Source: Leptothermofonsia sp049200465
GTDB lineage: Bacteria > Cyanobacteriota > Cyanobacteriia > Leptolyngbyales > Leptolyngbyaceae
Direction of reading: 5' to 3'
DNA length: 64,000 nucleotides
NCBI RefSeq assembly: GCF_049200465.1
Contig: NZ_CP120836.1
Location: 4,588,001 to 4,652,000, forward strand
Part shown: in pieces, positions 53,476-62,543 of the stretch
Layout: each line of letters begins with the position of its first letter
How positions within the stretch are numbered: position 1 is the stretch's first letter
Translations under genes and position numbers: made by a program
The notes under the pieces: model-generated
Told to the model about the DNA's origin: nothing
Database searches by the model: none
What the model saw: the letters and a program-made list of their open reading frames with translations, nothing else

Positions 53476-53681
53476 ATGTAGCGATCCTATCTGGATTGTG
53501 ATACCCATTTGATTTGAAAACAGTGCAGATCTGACCCCTCCTGAAATCCCCTTGGCAAGGGGATTTCAGGAGGCGGTGGGGTGATGGGCAAGGTTCATCA
53601 TTTAAATCGTATGAAAAGGGATTCCGCAGGAATCCCTTTTCACAAAGCCTTTTCATTTCACGAATCATTTAGGACTGCTAT
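53476..53681 (+). repeat. family E element, copy 2, enlarged by an insert
   Basis: Family E ends TGTAGCGATCCTATCTGG and AGGACTGCTA, and the internal hairpin AAAGGGATTCCGCAGGAATC, are present, but about 115 bp more lie between, including the long palindrome at 53537-53573. It appears to be a nested insertion. Confidence 0.55.
53537..53573. repeat. perfect 17-bp stem palindrome
   Basis: CCTCCTGAAATCCCCTT and AAGGGGATTTCAGGAGG are perfectly complementary around a 3-base loop, nested inside the family E copy. It would fold very strongly in either strand's RNA. Confidence 0.85.
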
Positions 53682-53689
53682 TGTTTGTG

Positions 53690-53777
53690 AACAAGGGAGG
53701 CGGAGACTGCGCCCCCATGAGGGGTAGAACCCCTGCACCCCGTTCAAATTTCAAGAAGGATCGCTATAATCAACTGC
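53690..53777 (-). repeat. diverged family A/C element overlapping the end of the M16 gene
   Basis: GAACAAGGGAGGCGGAG, GGGGTAGAACCCCTGCACC and ATCGCTATAA resemble family A/C in order, with the outer parts changed. Its end overlaps the last codons of the M16-like gene. Confidence 0.45.
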
Positions 53778-55263
53778 TTCTGGGGGGAGGAATTGAAATA
53801 TCAATTGCGGTCACTTCTGCATTCGGTGATAGGGTGCTCAGTGGTGGGTTAATGTCCCGCTCATTGCCAACCACCAAAGTAACGATCTTTTCTGGTTGTA
53901 AATAAGTCTTAGCAACCCGCTGTACATCTGCAATGGTGGTGGCTTCCACACCACGACGGTAACGAAACAGAAAATCACTAGGGTAGCCAAAGTATTCGTA
54001 ACGCAACAGCCGGGAGAGAGTCTGGCTGGGGTCTTCAAAGTTAAAAATGAAAGAGTTAAGGACAGAATCCTTCGCGTAACTCAATTCGGTATTGGAAATT
54101 GGCTGAGTACGGATTCGTTCAATTTCTGCCAGGATGCTTTTAACGAAAGAAACCGTCGCATCTGAGCGGGTCTGCCCTCCGGCTGTGAAAGTTCCTGGAT
54201 AGTCATAACGGGGATTCCAGATGCCATAGACAGAATAGGCTAAACCTTGGCGCGATCGCACCTCGTTAAACAACCGTCCACCAAACCCATTCAGCACTTC
54301 ATTCATCACCGACAGGGCAGGATAGTCTGGGCTATTCACCAACCCACCCAGATGCCCGACCAGAATGCTACTCTGGCTCAGTTGTGGTTGATTAACTAGA
54401 AAAATGCCCCCTGTTTTCGCCTGGGTCACTGATGGTAAAGAAGAATTTGTTTTTGTCCCAGGTTTCCAGTCGCCAAACTTTTCTTCAATCAGCTTCCGCA
54501 TCGTTTTGCTGTTGAAATCTCCTGTAATCCCCAGTAGAACATTTCCAGGAGAATAATACTGCTGATAAAAACCAACGATGTCATCCCGGGAGATGTTGTC
54601 GAGGGTGGCATATTCAACCGTGCGGGCATAGGGGCTATTATCGCCGTAGATCAGCTTACGAAACTCGCGACTGGCAATTCCGTTAGGGTCATCATTTCGT
54701 CGGGCAATTCCTCCCCGTGCCTGCGTTTTTGCCAGATCGATTTTGTCTTGCGGAAACGCTGGTTGACGCACAATCTCTGCAAATAAATCAAATACTTCCT
54801 CTAAGTTTTCGCTCAGAGCACTGAAACTGGCACTACCCGAAACCTCTCCAACTCCAGTCTCAATCGAAGCGGCCCGTTGCTCCAGAAATTCATTCACTTC
54901 ATCTGGAGAACGAAATTGGGTGCCCCCCGTTCGCATGACACTGCCCATAATGCTAGCCAGACCAACCTTCTCTGCTGGTTCTAAGCGCGACCCTGTGCGA
55001 ATTAAAGCCGTTCCCCCCACCAGTGGCAATTCGTGATCTTCCATTAGGTATACCACCATTCCATTCCCAAGCTGGAACCGGGTGTATTCTGGCAGTTTCA
55101 CTTCCGGTAGTGGTGGAAACGTTAAATCGGTGTAGTGCTTTGGGATGTTGTCGGCGAATGCCGGACGAATTGCCAGAAGAAACAGAATCAACGGTATCAC
55201 GATGAAACAGAAGACCAGTACCAAAATTTTCGCTTTCTGGGTTTGATTTCTGGGCTCTTGCAT
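53770..55263 (-). CDS. M16 peptidase-like protein lacking the zinc motif
   Basis: A 497-residue protein (ATG 55263, alternative 55269) with an N-terminal membrane helix or signal (about 15-35). It has the two-lobed M16 fold, including the C-terminal RLFNEVRSRQGLAYSVYG motif. The HxxEH zinc-binding motif is absent: the expected place reads KVGLASIMGSVMRTGGT. Known bacterial M16 pairs consist of one active and one inactive chain, and this looks like the inactive partner, but no active gene is adjacent in this window. It may assist processing or quality control outside the membrane. Confidence 0.85.
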   Translation of the reverse strand: MQEPRNQTQKAKILVLVFCFIVIPLILFLLAIRPAFADNIPKHYTDLTFPPLPEVKLPEYTRFQLGNGMVVYLMEDHELPLVGGTALIRTGSRLEPAEKVGLASIMGSVMRTGGTQFRSPDEVNEFLEQRAASIETGVGEVSGSASFSALSENLEEVFDLFAEIVRQPAFPQDKIDLAKTQARGGIARRNDDPNGIASREFRKLIYGDNSPYARTVEYATLDNISRDDIVGFYQQYYSPGNVLLGITGDFNSKTMRKLIEEKFGDWKPGTKTNSSLPSVTQAKTGGIFLVNQPQLSQSSILVGHLGGLVNSPDYPALSVMNEVLNGFGGRLFNEVRSRQGLAYSVYGIWNPRYDYPGTFTAGGQTRSDATVSFVKSILAEIERIRTQPISNTELSYAKDSVLNSFIFNFEDPSQTLSRLLRYEYFGYPSDFLFRYRRGVEATTIADVQRVAKTYLQPEKIVTLVVGNERDINPPLSTLSPNAEVTAIDISIPPPRSS

Positions 55264-55372
55264 CGGCATTCTCTCGCAATCAACTCTGTTTCTAGCTAAA
55301 GCCATCCTAAGCCACAACTCTTAACAAACAAAAGGCAGCTTGAGCAAATACAGTGGATAGCCTTCAAGAGGT

Positions 55373-55440
55373 GTAGCGGTAATCATTATGATTAGGATGG
55401 AGTGCGGGGGAGAGACCTTAGCTGGAGGTTTCGATCTCAC
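55373..55440 (+). repeat. family A miniature element, truncated copy 10
   Basis: GTAGCGGTAATCATTATG and TTAGGATGGAGTGCGGG match the left half of family A; the right half is lost. Confidence 0.55.
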
Positions 55441-55469
55441 AACTTGAGAGGGATTTTTACTAGCCTGCA

Positions 55470-56705
55470 TTAGGGATCTACCCAACGCCCGTCTGCCTTA
55501 ATCAGGTTGATCAATTCCTCAACCCCTCTATTTTCAGGGACTTTTTTAATCTCTTCCCGCCCCCGATAGAGCGAAATATAACCTGCCTGCTTACCCACGT
55601 AGCCGTAGTCTGCATCCGCCATCTCGCCGGGGCCATTGACAATACAGCCCATAACAGCAATATCCAGACCTGTCAGATGTTTGGTGGCTTCCCGCACCTT
55701 GTGCAGCACTTCCTCCAGGTTAAACAACGTTCGTCCACAAGAGGGGCAGGCAACGTATTCTACCATCGTCTTCCGCAGACCCAGGGCTTGCAAAATACTG
55801 TAGCAAACCGGAATTTCCTTCTCCGGTGCCTCGGTCAGGGAAACCCGAATCGTATCACCAATCCCTTCAGCCAGGAGAGAAGCAATTCCCGCCGTGGATT
55901 TGATGCGTCCGTATTCCCCATCTCCGGCTTCGGTGACTCCCAGGTGCAGTGGATAGTCCATGCCCAGTTCATCCATGCGCAGCACCATCAGACGGTAAGC
56001 TGCCAGCATCACAGGAGCGCGGGAGGCTTTGAGGGAAATCACTAGGTTGCGGAAATCCAGCGACTCACAGATGCGAATAAATTCCAGAGCAGACTCCACC
56101 ATGCCTTCTGGGGTGTCGCCGTAGGTGAACAGCATCCGTTCGGCTAAGGAACCGTGGTTAACCCCAATCCGCATTGCTTTGCCCTGATCCCGCAGGGAAA
56201 TCACCAGAGGCGCAAGCGTTTCCCGGATTCTTTCGCCAATTTCATCAAATTCAGCCTGGGTGTATTCGGTGCGATCGCTCTTTGGCTTTTCAAACACATA
56301 CAAACCGGGATTAATCCGAACCTTATCAACGTGCTTTGCCACTTCCAGGGCAATTTTCATGCCATTGTGATGCACATCCGCGACCAGGGGTACGGGCTGG
56401 TAGATGTCGTAAAGTTTCTGTTTAATCTCTGCCAGGGCATAGGCATGAGCCATGCTGGGTACCGTCACCCGGACAATTTCGCAACCAATCTCATGCAATC
56501 GGCGAATGGCTGCAACCGAGCCTTCAATATCCAGCGTATCTTCGTTGATCATGGACTGGACAACGACAGGATGTCCTCCCCCAATGGTTACAGCTCCAAC
56601 CTTAACGGGACGGGTTTTGCGTCGCTGAATAGTGGGCTCTGTGGAGAAATACCTGGAAAGATCAGGGGAGGTCGTAGAAGCAACAGGATTGGGCAGGGTT
56701 TGCAT
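55470..56705 (-). CDS. ispG: 4-hydroxy-3-methylbut-2-enyl diphosphate synthase
   Basis: A 411-residue IspG (GcpE), the penultimate enzyme of the MEP isoprenoid route, starting at ATG 56705 (MQTLPNPVAS). The TIM-barrel part begins VGAVTIGGGHPVVVQSM; the 4Fe-4S cysteines lie in ACPSCGRT and GCIVNGPGE near the C-terminus, and both are intact. It accepts electrons from ferredoxin in cyanobacteria. Length is normal. It is unlinked to its neighbours in function. Confidence 0.95.
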   Translation of the reverse strand: MQTLPNPVASTTSPDLSRYFSTEPTIQRRKTRPVKVGAVTIGGGHPVVVQSMINEDTLDIEGSVAAIRRLHEIGCEIVRVTVPSMAHAYALAEIKQKLYDIYQPVPLVADVHHNGMKIALEVAKHVDKVRINPGLYVFEKPKSDRTEYTQAEFDEIGERIRETLAPLVISLRDQGKAMRIGVNHGSLAERMLFTYGDTPEGMVESALEFIRICESLDFRNLVISLKASRAPVMLAAYRLMVLRMDELGMDYPLHLGVTEAGDGEYGRIKSTAGIASLLAEGIGDTIRVSLTEAPEKEIPVCYSILQALGLRKTMVEYVACPSCGRTLFNLEEVLHKVREATKHLTGLDIAVMGCIVNGPGEMADADYGYVGKQAGYISLYRGREEIKKVPENRGVEELINLIKADGRWVDP

Positions 56706-56905
56706 ACCGTTTTTAATGGCTGACGACAGCAATGATAGAAAAATCCAATTTTTCAATAGGATCTCTGTCTTTACAGATTGCCATAGATGATTCCCTTTTT
56801 GCGGTTAAGCCCAGGGAAAATTCCCAGCAAATATTAATGAACCCCATAGGCACCTGCTATAGTTTTCAGGGTTCTGGGCATTCAAAGTCTTCTACCGCAG
56901 TGCTT

Positions 56906-57184
56906 TTACGCGCTGGCCCGTTTGACAACGGCGCGACCATCTTCTTTCGGTTTTGCTTTATTGACTTTTAGTTGACGACCCATCCACTCAGCACCGTCAA
57001 GTTCAGCGATCGCCACATCTTCATGGGTTTCTTCTTCAAGTTCAACGAAAGCAAAGCCGCGCATCCGCCCGGTTTCGCGATCGGTGGGAAGAGCAACCCG
57101 TTTGACCGCACCGTATTCAGCAAAAACTTCTTTGAGGTCGTCTTCTGTTGCCCGGTAGGAGAGGTTTCCAATATAGATAGTCAT
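56906..57184 (-). CDS. RRM-type RNA-binding protein
   Basis: A 92-residue protein starting at ATG 57184 (MTIYIGNLSYRATE). One RNA recognition motif fills most of it, with RNP2 (IYIGNL) and RNP1 (RGFAFVEL). The tail (KAKPKEDGRAVVKRASA) is short and basic and has no Gly-rich region, so it belongs to the short Rbp class of cyanobacteria. Members bind mRNA, respond to cold and help place some transcripts at thylakoids. The ATG choice follows the family. Confidence 0.93.
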   Translation of the reverse strand: MTIYIGNLSYRATEDDLKEVFAEYGAVKRVALPTDRETGRMRGFAFVELEEETHEDVAIAELDGAEWMGRQLKVNKAKPKEDGRAVVKRASA

Positions 57185-57456
57185 GGGGAAGTGATCTGTG
57201 AGGAGCTGGGGCTGTAGCAAGAGCAGGGAGCCAGGGGATGGGAATTGGGGAAAACTGCTGGTAAATCTTGGTTTGCCTGCAACCTTTCCAAACTCACCTG
57301 GCCAATGCTACGAAGCCCACCGATCAGGACATAGCACACTCAACCCGTTTGATTCTGAAAAATCGGATACCTGAGCAATGTGAGATCTGTTTTCACTTAT
57401 CCACCCTCCCCCTCAGCCATTCCTTTCCCTTCTTGGCCTCTGCCTCTCATCAAGCT

Positions 57457-58806
57457 CTAATCGTTATTGATCGTTTGGGAATCCGAAATTTTCCAGCGAC
57501 CATCCTCTTTTTCCATAATGTAGCGAGTGCGCCGGGTTCCTCCCTGATCCGTCGGGCTCTGTTTGGAATTAGTGTAGTAGGTTACAGCCTCTGTTTCCTC
57601 AGCTTCACAAACTATCTGATCCCCATTGACGCTGACAATTCTAAAATCAGAAATTTTGGACTCTCCATACTTGAAGTAAGCATTGTTAAGTTGCAGCCAA
57701 TGTACAGCCAATCTTGCTCTTTCTAGCCGTGCGCCTGTGGTCAACTCCTCAAGTCGTCGGGTATTAAAGGGCGGAGCAAAAATCTCTTGCTTTGCCTGAA
57801 GCCATTCATTCATCAAATTTCGGGCGGCTTTTTTCAGTTCCGCATACCGGACAGGGCTGATGGATTCAGAACGATAAATTTCCGACTGTAAAGCCCTGGC
57901 CGATCGCCCTGCCCTGGCCGCCTCCCTAATTTTGGATCTGAGAAAATTTACCTGATCCTCCAGAATCGCTTCATAGGCATTGGGCAGGTTGAGCAACAGC
58001 ATATTTTTTTCGGCCAGTATTTTATTTTCGTTTGATAATCTGTCTGCTGCCTGCCACTGAATAAAAGCTGCAACAGCAGCCCCTACCGAAAGCAAGGTAA
58101 ACACCCCAATCCCAGTGATGAACATTCGCTGTTGTCTTATTTCAGCCTTTTGACGAGCAGTTTCGGCTTTGCGGCTGCCAGCAATGTACTCTTTCTGGAG
58201 CTGGGTGGGTTCGGGTTGCTCACCTGCGCTTTGGTTTAGCCAATCTTCCGCTTCTTCGAGATCGGTGCCTCGCAATAAAAAACTGTCATTGCGGTCTTTC
58301 TTATCCCATTCGATCGCCCGCACCAGCAAGCGTGTATGAGCCCGCACATGCCCCAAATCCGTATCAAGAGCCTTGATGAGAAGCTGAAATGCCTGATTGA
58401 AATCATCGGTCTCCCGAAAAAATAGCCAATTATGGCGACTGAGAGATGGATGCACATCCTGAATCGCAAATCCTTCTCGCCGTACAACAGGTAGCAAACG
58501 TTTGTTGTGGTTGACAGCGTGTTCCACCTCCTGACGGCAGACCTGAGAAATCACTGAATCGGGGCTCATCACAAAAACAAAGGTTTCAGCTGCTTCAATG
58601 CCAGCTTCAATAGCTTGCCACCAATCCTCGGATGGCTGAATATCATTCCAGTCAACCCAGGGATCGCGATTCAGCTTTCTAAAGGCGCTATCCAACTGCT
58701 GGACAAATTCTTTGTCTCGACGGGAGTAAGAGATAAAAACATCATTGGGGCGAACCTCAGAGACCATTTTTGCGGATGAATTGTTAGTGGAAATAGCGGC
58801 TGGCAT
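57457..58806 (-). CDS. TIR - membrane helix - IMS (ARC6-like) fusion protein
   Basis: A 449-residue protein from ATG 58806, preceded by GGAGG. Residues about 20-135 are a TIR domain (DVFISYSRRDKEFVQQL, WVDWNDIQPSEDWW, QVCRQEVEHA); Glu93 in CRQEVEH is at the position of the NADase Glu of catalytic TIRs. Residues 145-205 match the linker common to cyanobacterial TIR proteins (HTRLLVRAIEWDKKDRNDSF). A membrane helix (about 228-252) and a coiled coil follow. The last 120 residues (LMNEWLQAKQEIF, LQLNNAYFKYGES, VTYYT, GRWKISDSQT) look like the IMS domain (DUF4101) of ARC6/ZipN. In the usual relatives a WD40 sensor occupies that place. Confidence 0.78.
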   Translation of the reverse strand: MPAAISTNNSSAKMVSEVRPNDVFISYSRRDKEFVQQLDSAFRKLNRDPWVDWNDIQPSEDWWQAIEAGIEAAETFVFVMSPDSVISQVCRQEVEHAVNHNKRLLPVVRREGFAIQDVHPSLSRHNWLFFRETDDFNQAFQLLIKALDTDLGHVRAHTRLLVRAIEWDKKDRNDSFLLRGTDLEEAEDWLNQSAGEQPEPTQLQKEYIAGSRKAETARQKAEIRQQRMFITGIGVFTLLSVGAAVAAFIQWQAADRLSNENKILAEKNMLLLNLPNAYEAILEDQVNFLRSKIREAARAGRSARALQSEIYRSESISPVRYAELKKAARNLMNEWLQAKQEIFAPPFNTRRLEELTTGARLERARLAVHWLQLNNAYFKYGESKISDFRIVSVNGDQIVCEAEETEAVTYYTNSKQSPTDQGGTRRTRYIMEKEDGRWKISDSQTINND

Positions 58807-59028
58807 GATGCTGAATCCTCCAAGCTCATACACCTGTCCTGATGGACCTAACAAGGTCATGATGAGCGGCACTGGCCGCCGTCATTAACAACTCAAAAAT
58901 CATTATGATTTGGGCGCTCCCTGTCCTTAACGTTAGAAGATTCTTTGAACAGCGTCAAAAAGTTGCCCTGTTCTAACTTTTCAGGTTATGGGGCACTCTT
59001 CAGTAAGCGGTGATTCTTGAGAGGCATC

Positions 59029-60555
59029 ATGCTTGCCAGAGTTTGGAGTGCATCCCTCGTCGGCATTGACGCGGTGAAAGTTGGGGTAGAAGTCGATGTA
59101 GCAGGAGGACTCCCCGGAATTGTGGTAGTGGGTTTGCCGGATACGGCAGTGCAGGAATCTAGGGAACGGGTCAGAACGGCATTGAAAAATGCAGGCTTTG
59201 CCTTTCCCATGCGGAGAATTGTGGTCAACCTGACTCCAGCCGATTTGCGGAAAGAAGGCCCCAGCTTTGATCTGCCTATCAGTGTGGGAATTCTGGCCGC
59301 ATCGGAACAGGTGAATGTTGATTTACTGGACGAATACCTGTTTCTGGGTGAAGTTTCGCTGGATGGGGGACTGCGTCCAGTGGCAGGGGTGCTGGCGATC
59401 GCTGCTGCCGCCAAACGCCTCGGCATCTCAGGGCTGGTCGTCCCCGCTGATAATGTCCGCGAAGCCGCAGTTGTGAAAGGGCTGAAAGTATTCGGCTTCA
59501 AGCACCTGTCTGAGGTGGGCGAGTTCCTCAGCGCTTCCGAAAACTATGTTTCAGCTCAGGTCAACGGACTGGAAGAACTGGAAAAAACACGCTTTTCAGG
59601 TCCCGACCTGTGCGATGTCAAAGGCCAAGCTCACGCCCGCCGCGCTCTGGAAATTGCCGCAGCAGGTGGGCACAACCTTATTTTCGTCGGGCCTCCAGGG
59701 AGCGGCAAAACCATGCTTGCTCGCAGATTGCCCTCGATTTTGCCACCCCTGACCTTTGAGGAAGCCCTGGAGGTAACTCAAATTCACTCCGTTGCCGGGT
59801 TACTCAAAGACAAGGGCACTCTGGTCGCAACCCGCCCATTTCGAGCTCCGCACCATTCCGCTTCGGGTCCTTCGTTGGTAGGAGGAGGCAGCTTTCCCAG
59901 ACCGGGAGAGATTTCCCTGGCTCACCGAGGGATACTTTTTCTTGACGAGTTAACAGAATTTAAGCGGGATGTTTTAGAGTTTTTACGCCAACCTCTGGAA
60001 GACGGCTATGTTACCATTTCGCGTACTCGCCAGTCGGTTGTGTTTCCGGCTCAGTTTACGCTGGTTGCCAGTACCAATCCCTGTCCCTGCGGCTATTTCG
60101 GGGATACGGTTCAGCCCTGTACCTGTTCACCCAGAGCCAGGGAGCAATATTGGGCGAGGTTATCGGGTCCGCTCATGGATCGGATTGATTTGCAGGTGGG
60201 GGTGAACCGTCTGAAGCCGGAGGAAATTACTCAACAGCCAACGGGCGAAGACTCGGCAACAGTGCGGGAGCGGGTGCAGCTTGCCAGAGAACGAGCCCGC
60301 GATCGCTTCAAAGGAACGGCCCTGCGCTGCAATGCCGAAATGAAAAGCCCCCATCTACGGCAATGGTGCCGGTTAGACGATAGCAGTCGCAATTTGTTGG
60401 AGGGTGCCATTCGTAAGTTAGGGTTGTCGGTGCGGGCGAGCGATCGCATCCTCAAAGTTGCCCGCACCATTGCTGACCTGACTGGCGATGAGAACCTGCA
60501 AACCCACCACGTCGCCGAAGCGATTCAGTATCGTACAATCGACAGAATGCAGTAG
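59029..60555 (+). CDS. YifB/ComM family Mg chelatase-like AAA+ ATPase
   Basis: A 508-residue protein from ATG 59029 (MLARVWSAS); the TTG at 59017 is not needed. The N-terminal 170 residues are a Lon-like ChlI domain (IDAVKVGVEVDVAGGLPGI), followed by the AAA+ core with Walker A GPPGSGKTML and Walker B GILFLDELTE, a zinc-type Cys group (NPCPCGYFGDTVQPCTC) and the C-terminal domain. In naturally transformable bacteria ComM is a helicase that promotes branch migration of incoming DNA. Natural transformation is inferred, not shown. Confidence 0.93.
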   Translation: MLARVWSASLVGIDAVKVGVEVDVAGGLPGIVVVGLPDTAVQESRERVRTALKNAGFAFPMRRIVVNLTPADLRKEGPSFDLPISVGILAASEQVNVDLLDEYLFLGEVSLDGGLRPVAGVLAIAAAAKRLGISGLVVPADNVREAAVVKGLKVFGFKHLSEVGEFLSASENYVSAQVNGLEELEKTRFSGPDLCDVKGQAHARRALEIAAAGGHNLIFVGPPGSGKTMLARRLPSILPPLTFEEALEVTQIHSVAGLLKDKGTLVATRPFRAPHHSASGPSLVGGGSFPRPGEISLAHRGILFLDELTEFKRDVLEFLRQPLEDGYVTISRTRQSVVFPAQFTLVASTNPCPCGYFGDTVQPCTCSPRAREQYWARLSGPLMDRIDLQVGVNRLKPEEITQQPTGEDSATVRERVQLARERARDRFKGTALRCNAEMKSPHLRQWCRLDDSSRNLLEGAIRKLGLSVRASDRILKVARTIADLTGDENLQTHHVAEAIQYRTIDRMQ

Positions 60556-60596
60556 TGAACGGTTCTTCTCGTAAGTTGCAGTGGGAGGAATAGGTG

Positions 60597-62033
60597 ATGG
60601 GTTGGGCGAAAATCACACACTGGCTTGGGTTGACACTGTTGGTGGGAATCGGGGCGATCGCCCTGCTCAGCGTTGCCGATAGCGCCAGTGCCAATCGCCG
60701 GGTCACGCAGGAGCTTCTGCAAAAAATGCGCACGGAAACTCAGCGCCAGAAAGCGGTTGAGGACTTGAAGTCTGCTGCGGCTAAACTGGTGAACTTGCTG
60801 GCTCAGGGAAAGTTTGGGGAAGTCACCAAAAGCTTTGATCCCACCATGCAGAAAGCCCTGCCGTCTGAGAAACTGAAAGCAACCTGGGCAGATGTGCTGG
60901 AGGAAGCGGGACCCTTCAAACGTCAGATAGGCAGTAAAACCTCAAAAGAAGATCAATACGATGTGGTAGTGGTGAACTGCGAATTTGAAAAAGCCAGGCT
61001 GGACATTCGCGTAGTGTACAACAGTAACAAGAAAGTCGCTGGTCTCTTCATCGTCTCCCCCTCCCAGGCCACTGACACCTACAAGCCGCCCAGTTATGTA
61101 AATCGTGAGGCTTTTCAAGAGAAGGCTGTCACGATTGGTTCCGCCCCTTCTGCGGTTCCTGGAATACTGACCTTGCCTAGAGGAGAGGGACCGTTTCCAG
61201 CCGTTGTGCTGGTGCAGGGGTCGGGACCCCACGATCGCGATGAAACCATTGGCCCCAACAAGCCATTTCGCGATCTGGCCTGGGGATTGGCCTCTCAGGG
61301 AGTGGCCGTGTTGCGCTATGACAAACGAACACGGGTCCATCCCGGTCAGTTTTCAGGTAAGTTCACGGTGAAGGAAGAAGTCACGGATGACGCGATCGCC
61401 GCGATCGCCCTTCTGCAGCAAACCCCCTCCATTAATCCAGACCAGATTTTTCTGCTGGGGCACAGTTTGGGAGGGATGCTGGCTCCCCGCATTGCCCAGC
61501 AAGAACCTTCCCTGGCAGGCATCATCATTCTGGCAGGCAACACGCGCCCGTTTGAGGATCTGTATATCGCTCAATCAGAATACCTGGCGAAATTGGACGA
61601 TCAGATCACGCCACGGGAAAAGCAGGCGATCGCAACCTTCAAACAGCAGGCCGAACGCATCAAAGACCGGGACTTGCGGAAAGAACCCGATACCGAACTG
61701 CTACTGGGCGTTCCACCCGCCTACTGGCTGGACTTAAAAGACTACAAACAAACCGAAGTCGCCAAAGAACTCAAGCGCCCCATACTAATTCTGCAAGGGG
61801 AACGGGACTATCAGGTGACGCTGGATGATTTTCGCGGCTGGCAAAAAGCCCTGTCTGACCGCAAAAACGTGACATTCAAAACCTATTCCAACCTGAATCA
61901 CCTGTTTATGCCAGGGGAAGGGAAAGCCACCCCACAGGAATATCAGGTTGCTAACCATGTGGATGCCGTAGTCATTACAGACATTGCTGAGTGGGTGAAG
62001 CAGTCAGCCCTCCAAAGTTACGGAAATCCTTAA
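60597..62033 (+). CDS. exported alpha/beta hydrolase with DUF3887 domain
   Basis: A 478-residue protein; ATG 60597 follows GGGAGGAA by 7 bp. The N-terminus is a signal or membrane anchor (residues 10-27). Residues about 45-150 are a DUF3887-like domain (LAQGKFGEVTKSFD). The alpha/beta hydrolase part has an oxyanion-hole stretch VVLVQGSGPHDRDE, the nucleophile Ser in LGHSLGGM, Asp in LQGERDYQVT and His in SNLNHLFMPGE. The triad is complete. The substrate is unknown; similar proteins are esterases or peptidases. It lies 38 bp after yifB on the same strand. Confidence 0.85.
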   Translation: MGWAKITHWLGLTLLVGIGAIALLSVADSASANRRVTQELLQKMRTETQRQKAVEDLKSAAAKLVNLLAQGKFGEVTKSFDPTMQKALPSEKLKATWADVLEEAGPFKRQIGSKTSKEDQYDVVVVNCEFEKARLDIRVVYNSNKKVAGLFIVSPSQATDTYKPPSYVNREAFQEKAVTIGSAPSAVPGILTLPRGEGPFPAVVLVQGSGPHDRDETIGPNKPFRDLAWGLASQGVAVLRYDKRTRVHPGQFSGKFTVKEEVTDDAIAAIALLQQTPSINPDQIFLLGHSLGGMLAPRIAQQEPSLAGIIILAGNTRPFEDLYIAQSEYLAKLDDQITPREKQAIATFKQQAERIKDRDLRKEPDTELLLGVPPAYWLDLKDYKQTEVAKELKRPILILQGERDYQVTLDDFRGWQKALSDRKNVTFKTYSNLNHLFMPGEGKATPQEYQVANHVDAVVITDIAEWVKQSALQSYGNP

Positions 62034-62108
62034 CACTCCGGCCTCTTGAGTAGCTCCTGGCTGGCGATATAGTGATCAGCAACCGCATCATCGCACCAGG
62101 AGATCCCT

Positions 62109-62462
62109 ATGAGCGAGTTTCAAGATTTTCTAAAACGCCAGTATGCCCATGTGGCTGTTGGAGAGTTCAAACTCGGCAAATTTTGCGAAGCCCAGTCTCT
62201 CTATGAACAGGCTGTTGCCACCTACACCCACGGATTTAAAGGCGCTTACCTGCTCCGTGACCCCGGCAGTGACAAAGGAATTTCAGTCATTTTTTGGGAA
62301 AGCGTAGAAGACATGGCCGATAACGAAAGCGAGACTTATCAGGCAATCCTTAAAAAGATGGCTCCGCTCTTTGCCCACAGCCCAGATGTCTTTGTCTACG
62401 AAGTGGTCTCCGAACTCAAGCCCCCGGAATCTCAGCTAGAAACCCTTGAAAAAGTTTTGTAA
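62109..62462 (+). CDS. small alpha/beta-barrel (ABM-like) protein
   Basis: A 117-residue protein predicted to adopt the dimeric alpha/beta-barrel fold of antibiotic monooxygenase-like proteins (VAVGEFKLGKFCEAQSLYEQA, FKGAYLLRDPGSDKGISVIFW, VFVYEVVSEL). A heme- or quinone-oxygenase role is known for only some relatives, and no catalytic residue stands out here. GGAG lies upstream of ATG 62109. It is followed 81 bp later by the 47-residue protein. Confidence 0.65.
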   Translation: MSEFQDFLKRQYAHVAVGEFKLGKFCEAQSLYEQAVATYTHGFKGAYLLRDPGSDKGISVIFWESVEDMADNESETYQAILKKMAPLFAHSPDVFVYEVVSELKPPESQLETLEKVL

Positions 62463-62543
62463 TTGGCTCGAAGGCATCTAGCAAACAACAATAAAGTTTT
62501 GTAACAATAGGGAGTGTAACCCTTACCGAAACTCAGTCAGACT

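Noticed and set aside
1306..55440. CRISPR array
   Set aside because: The repeats are far apart, in both orientations, about 80-115 bp long and with no regular spacers.
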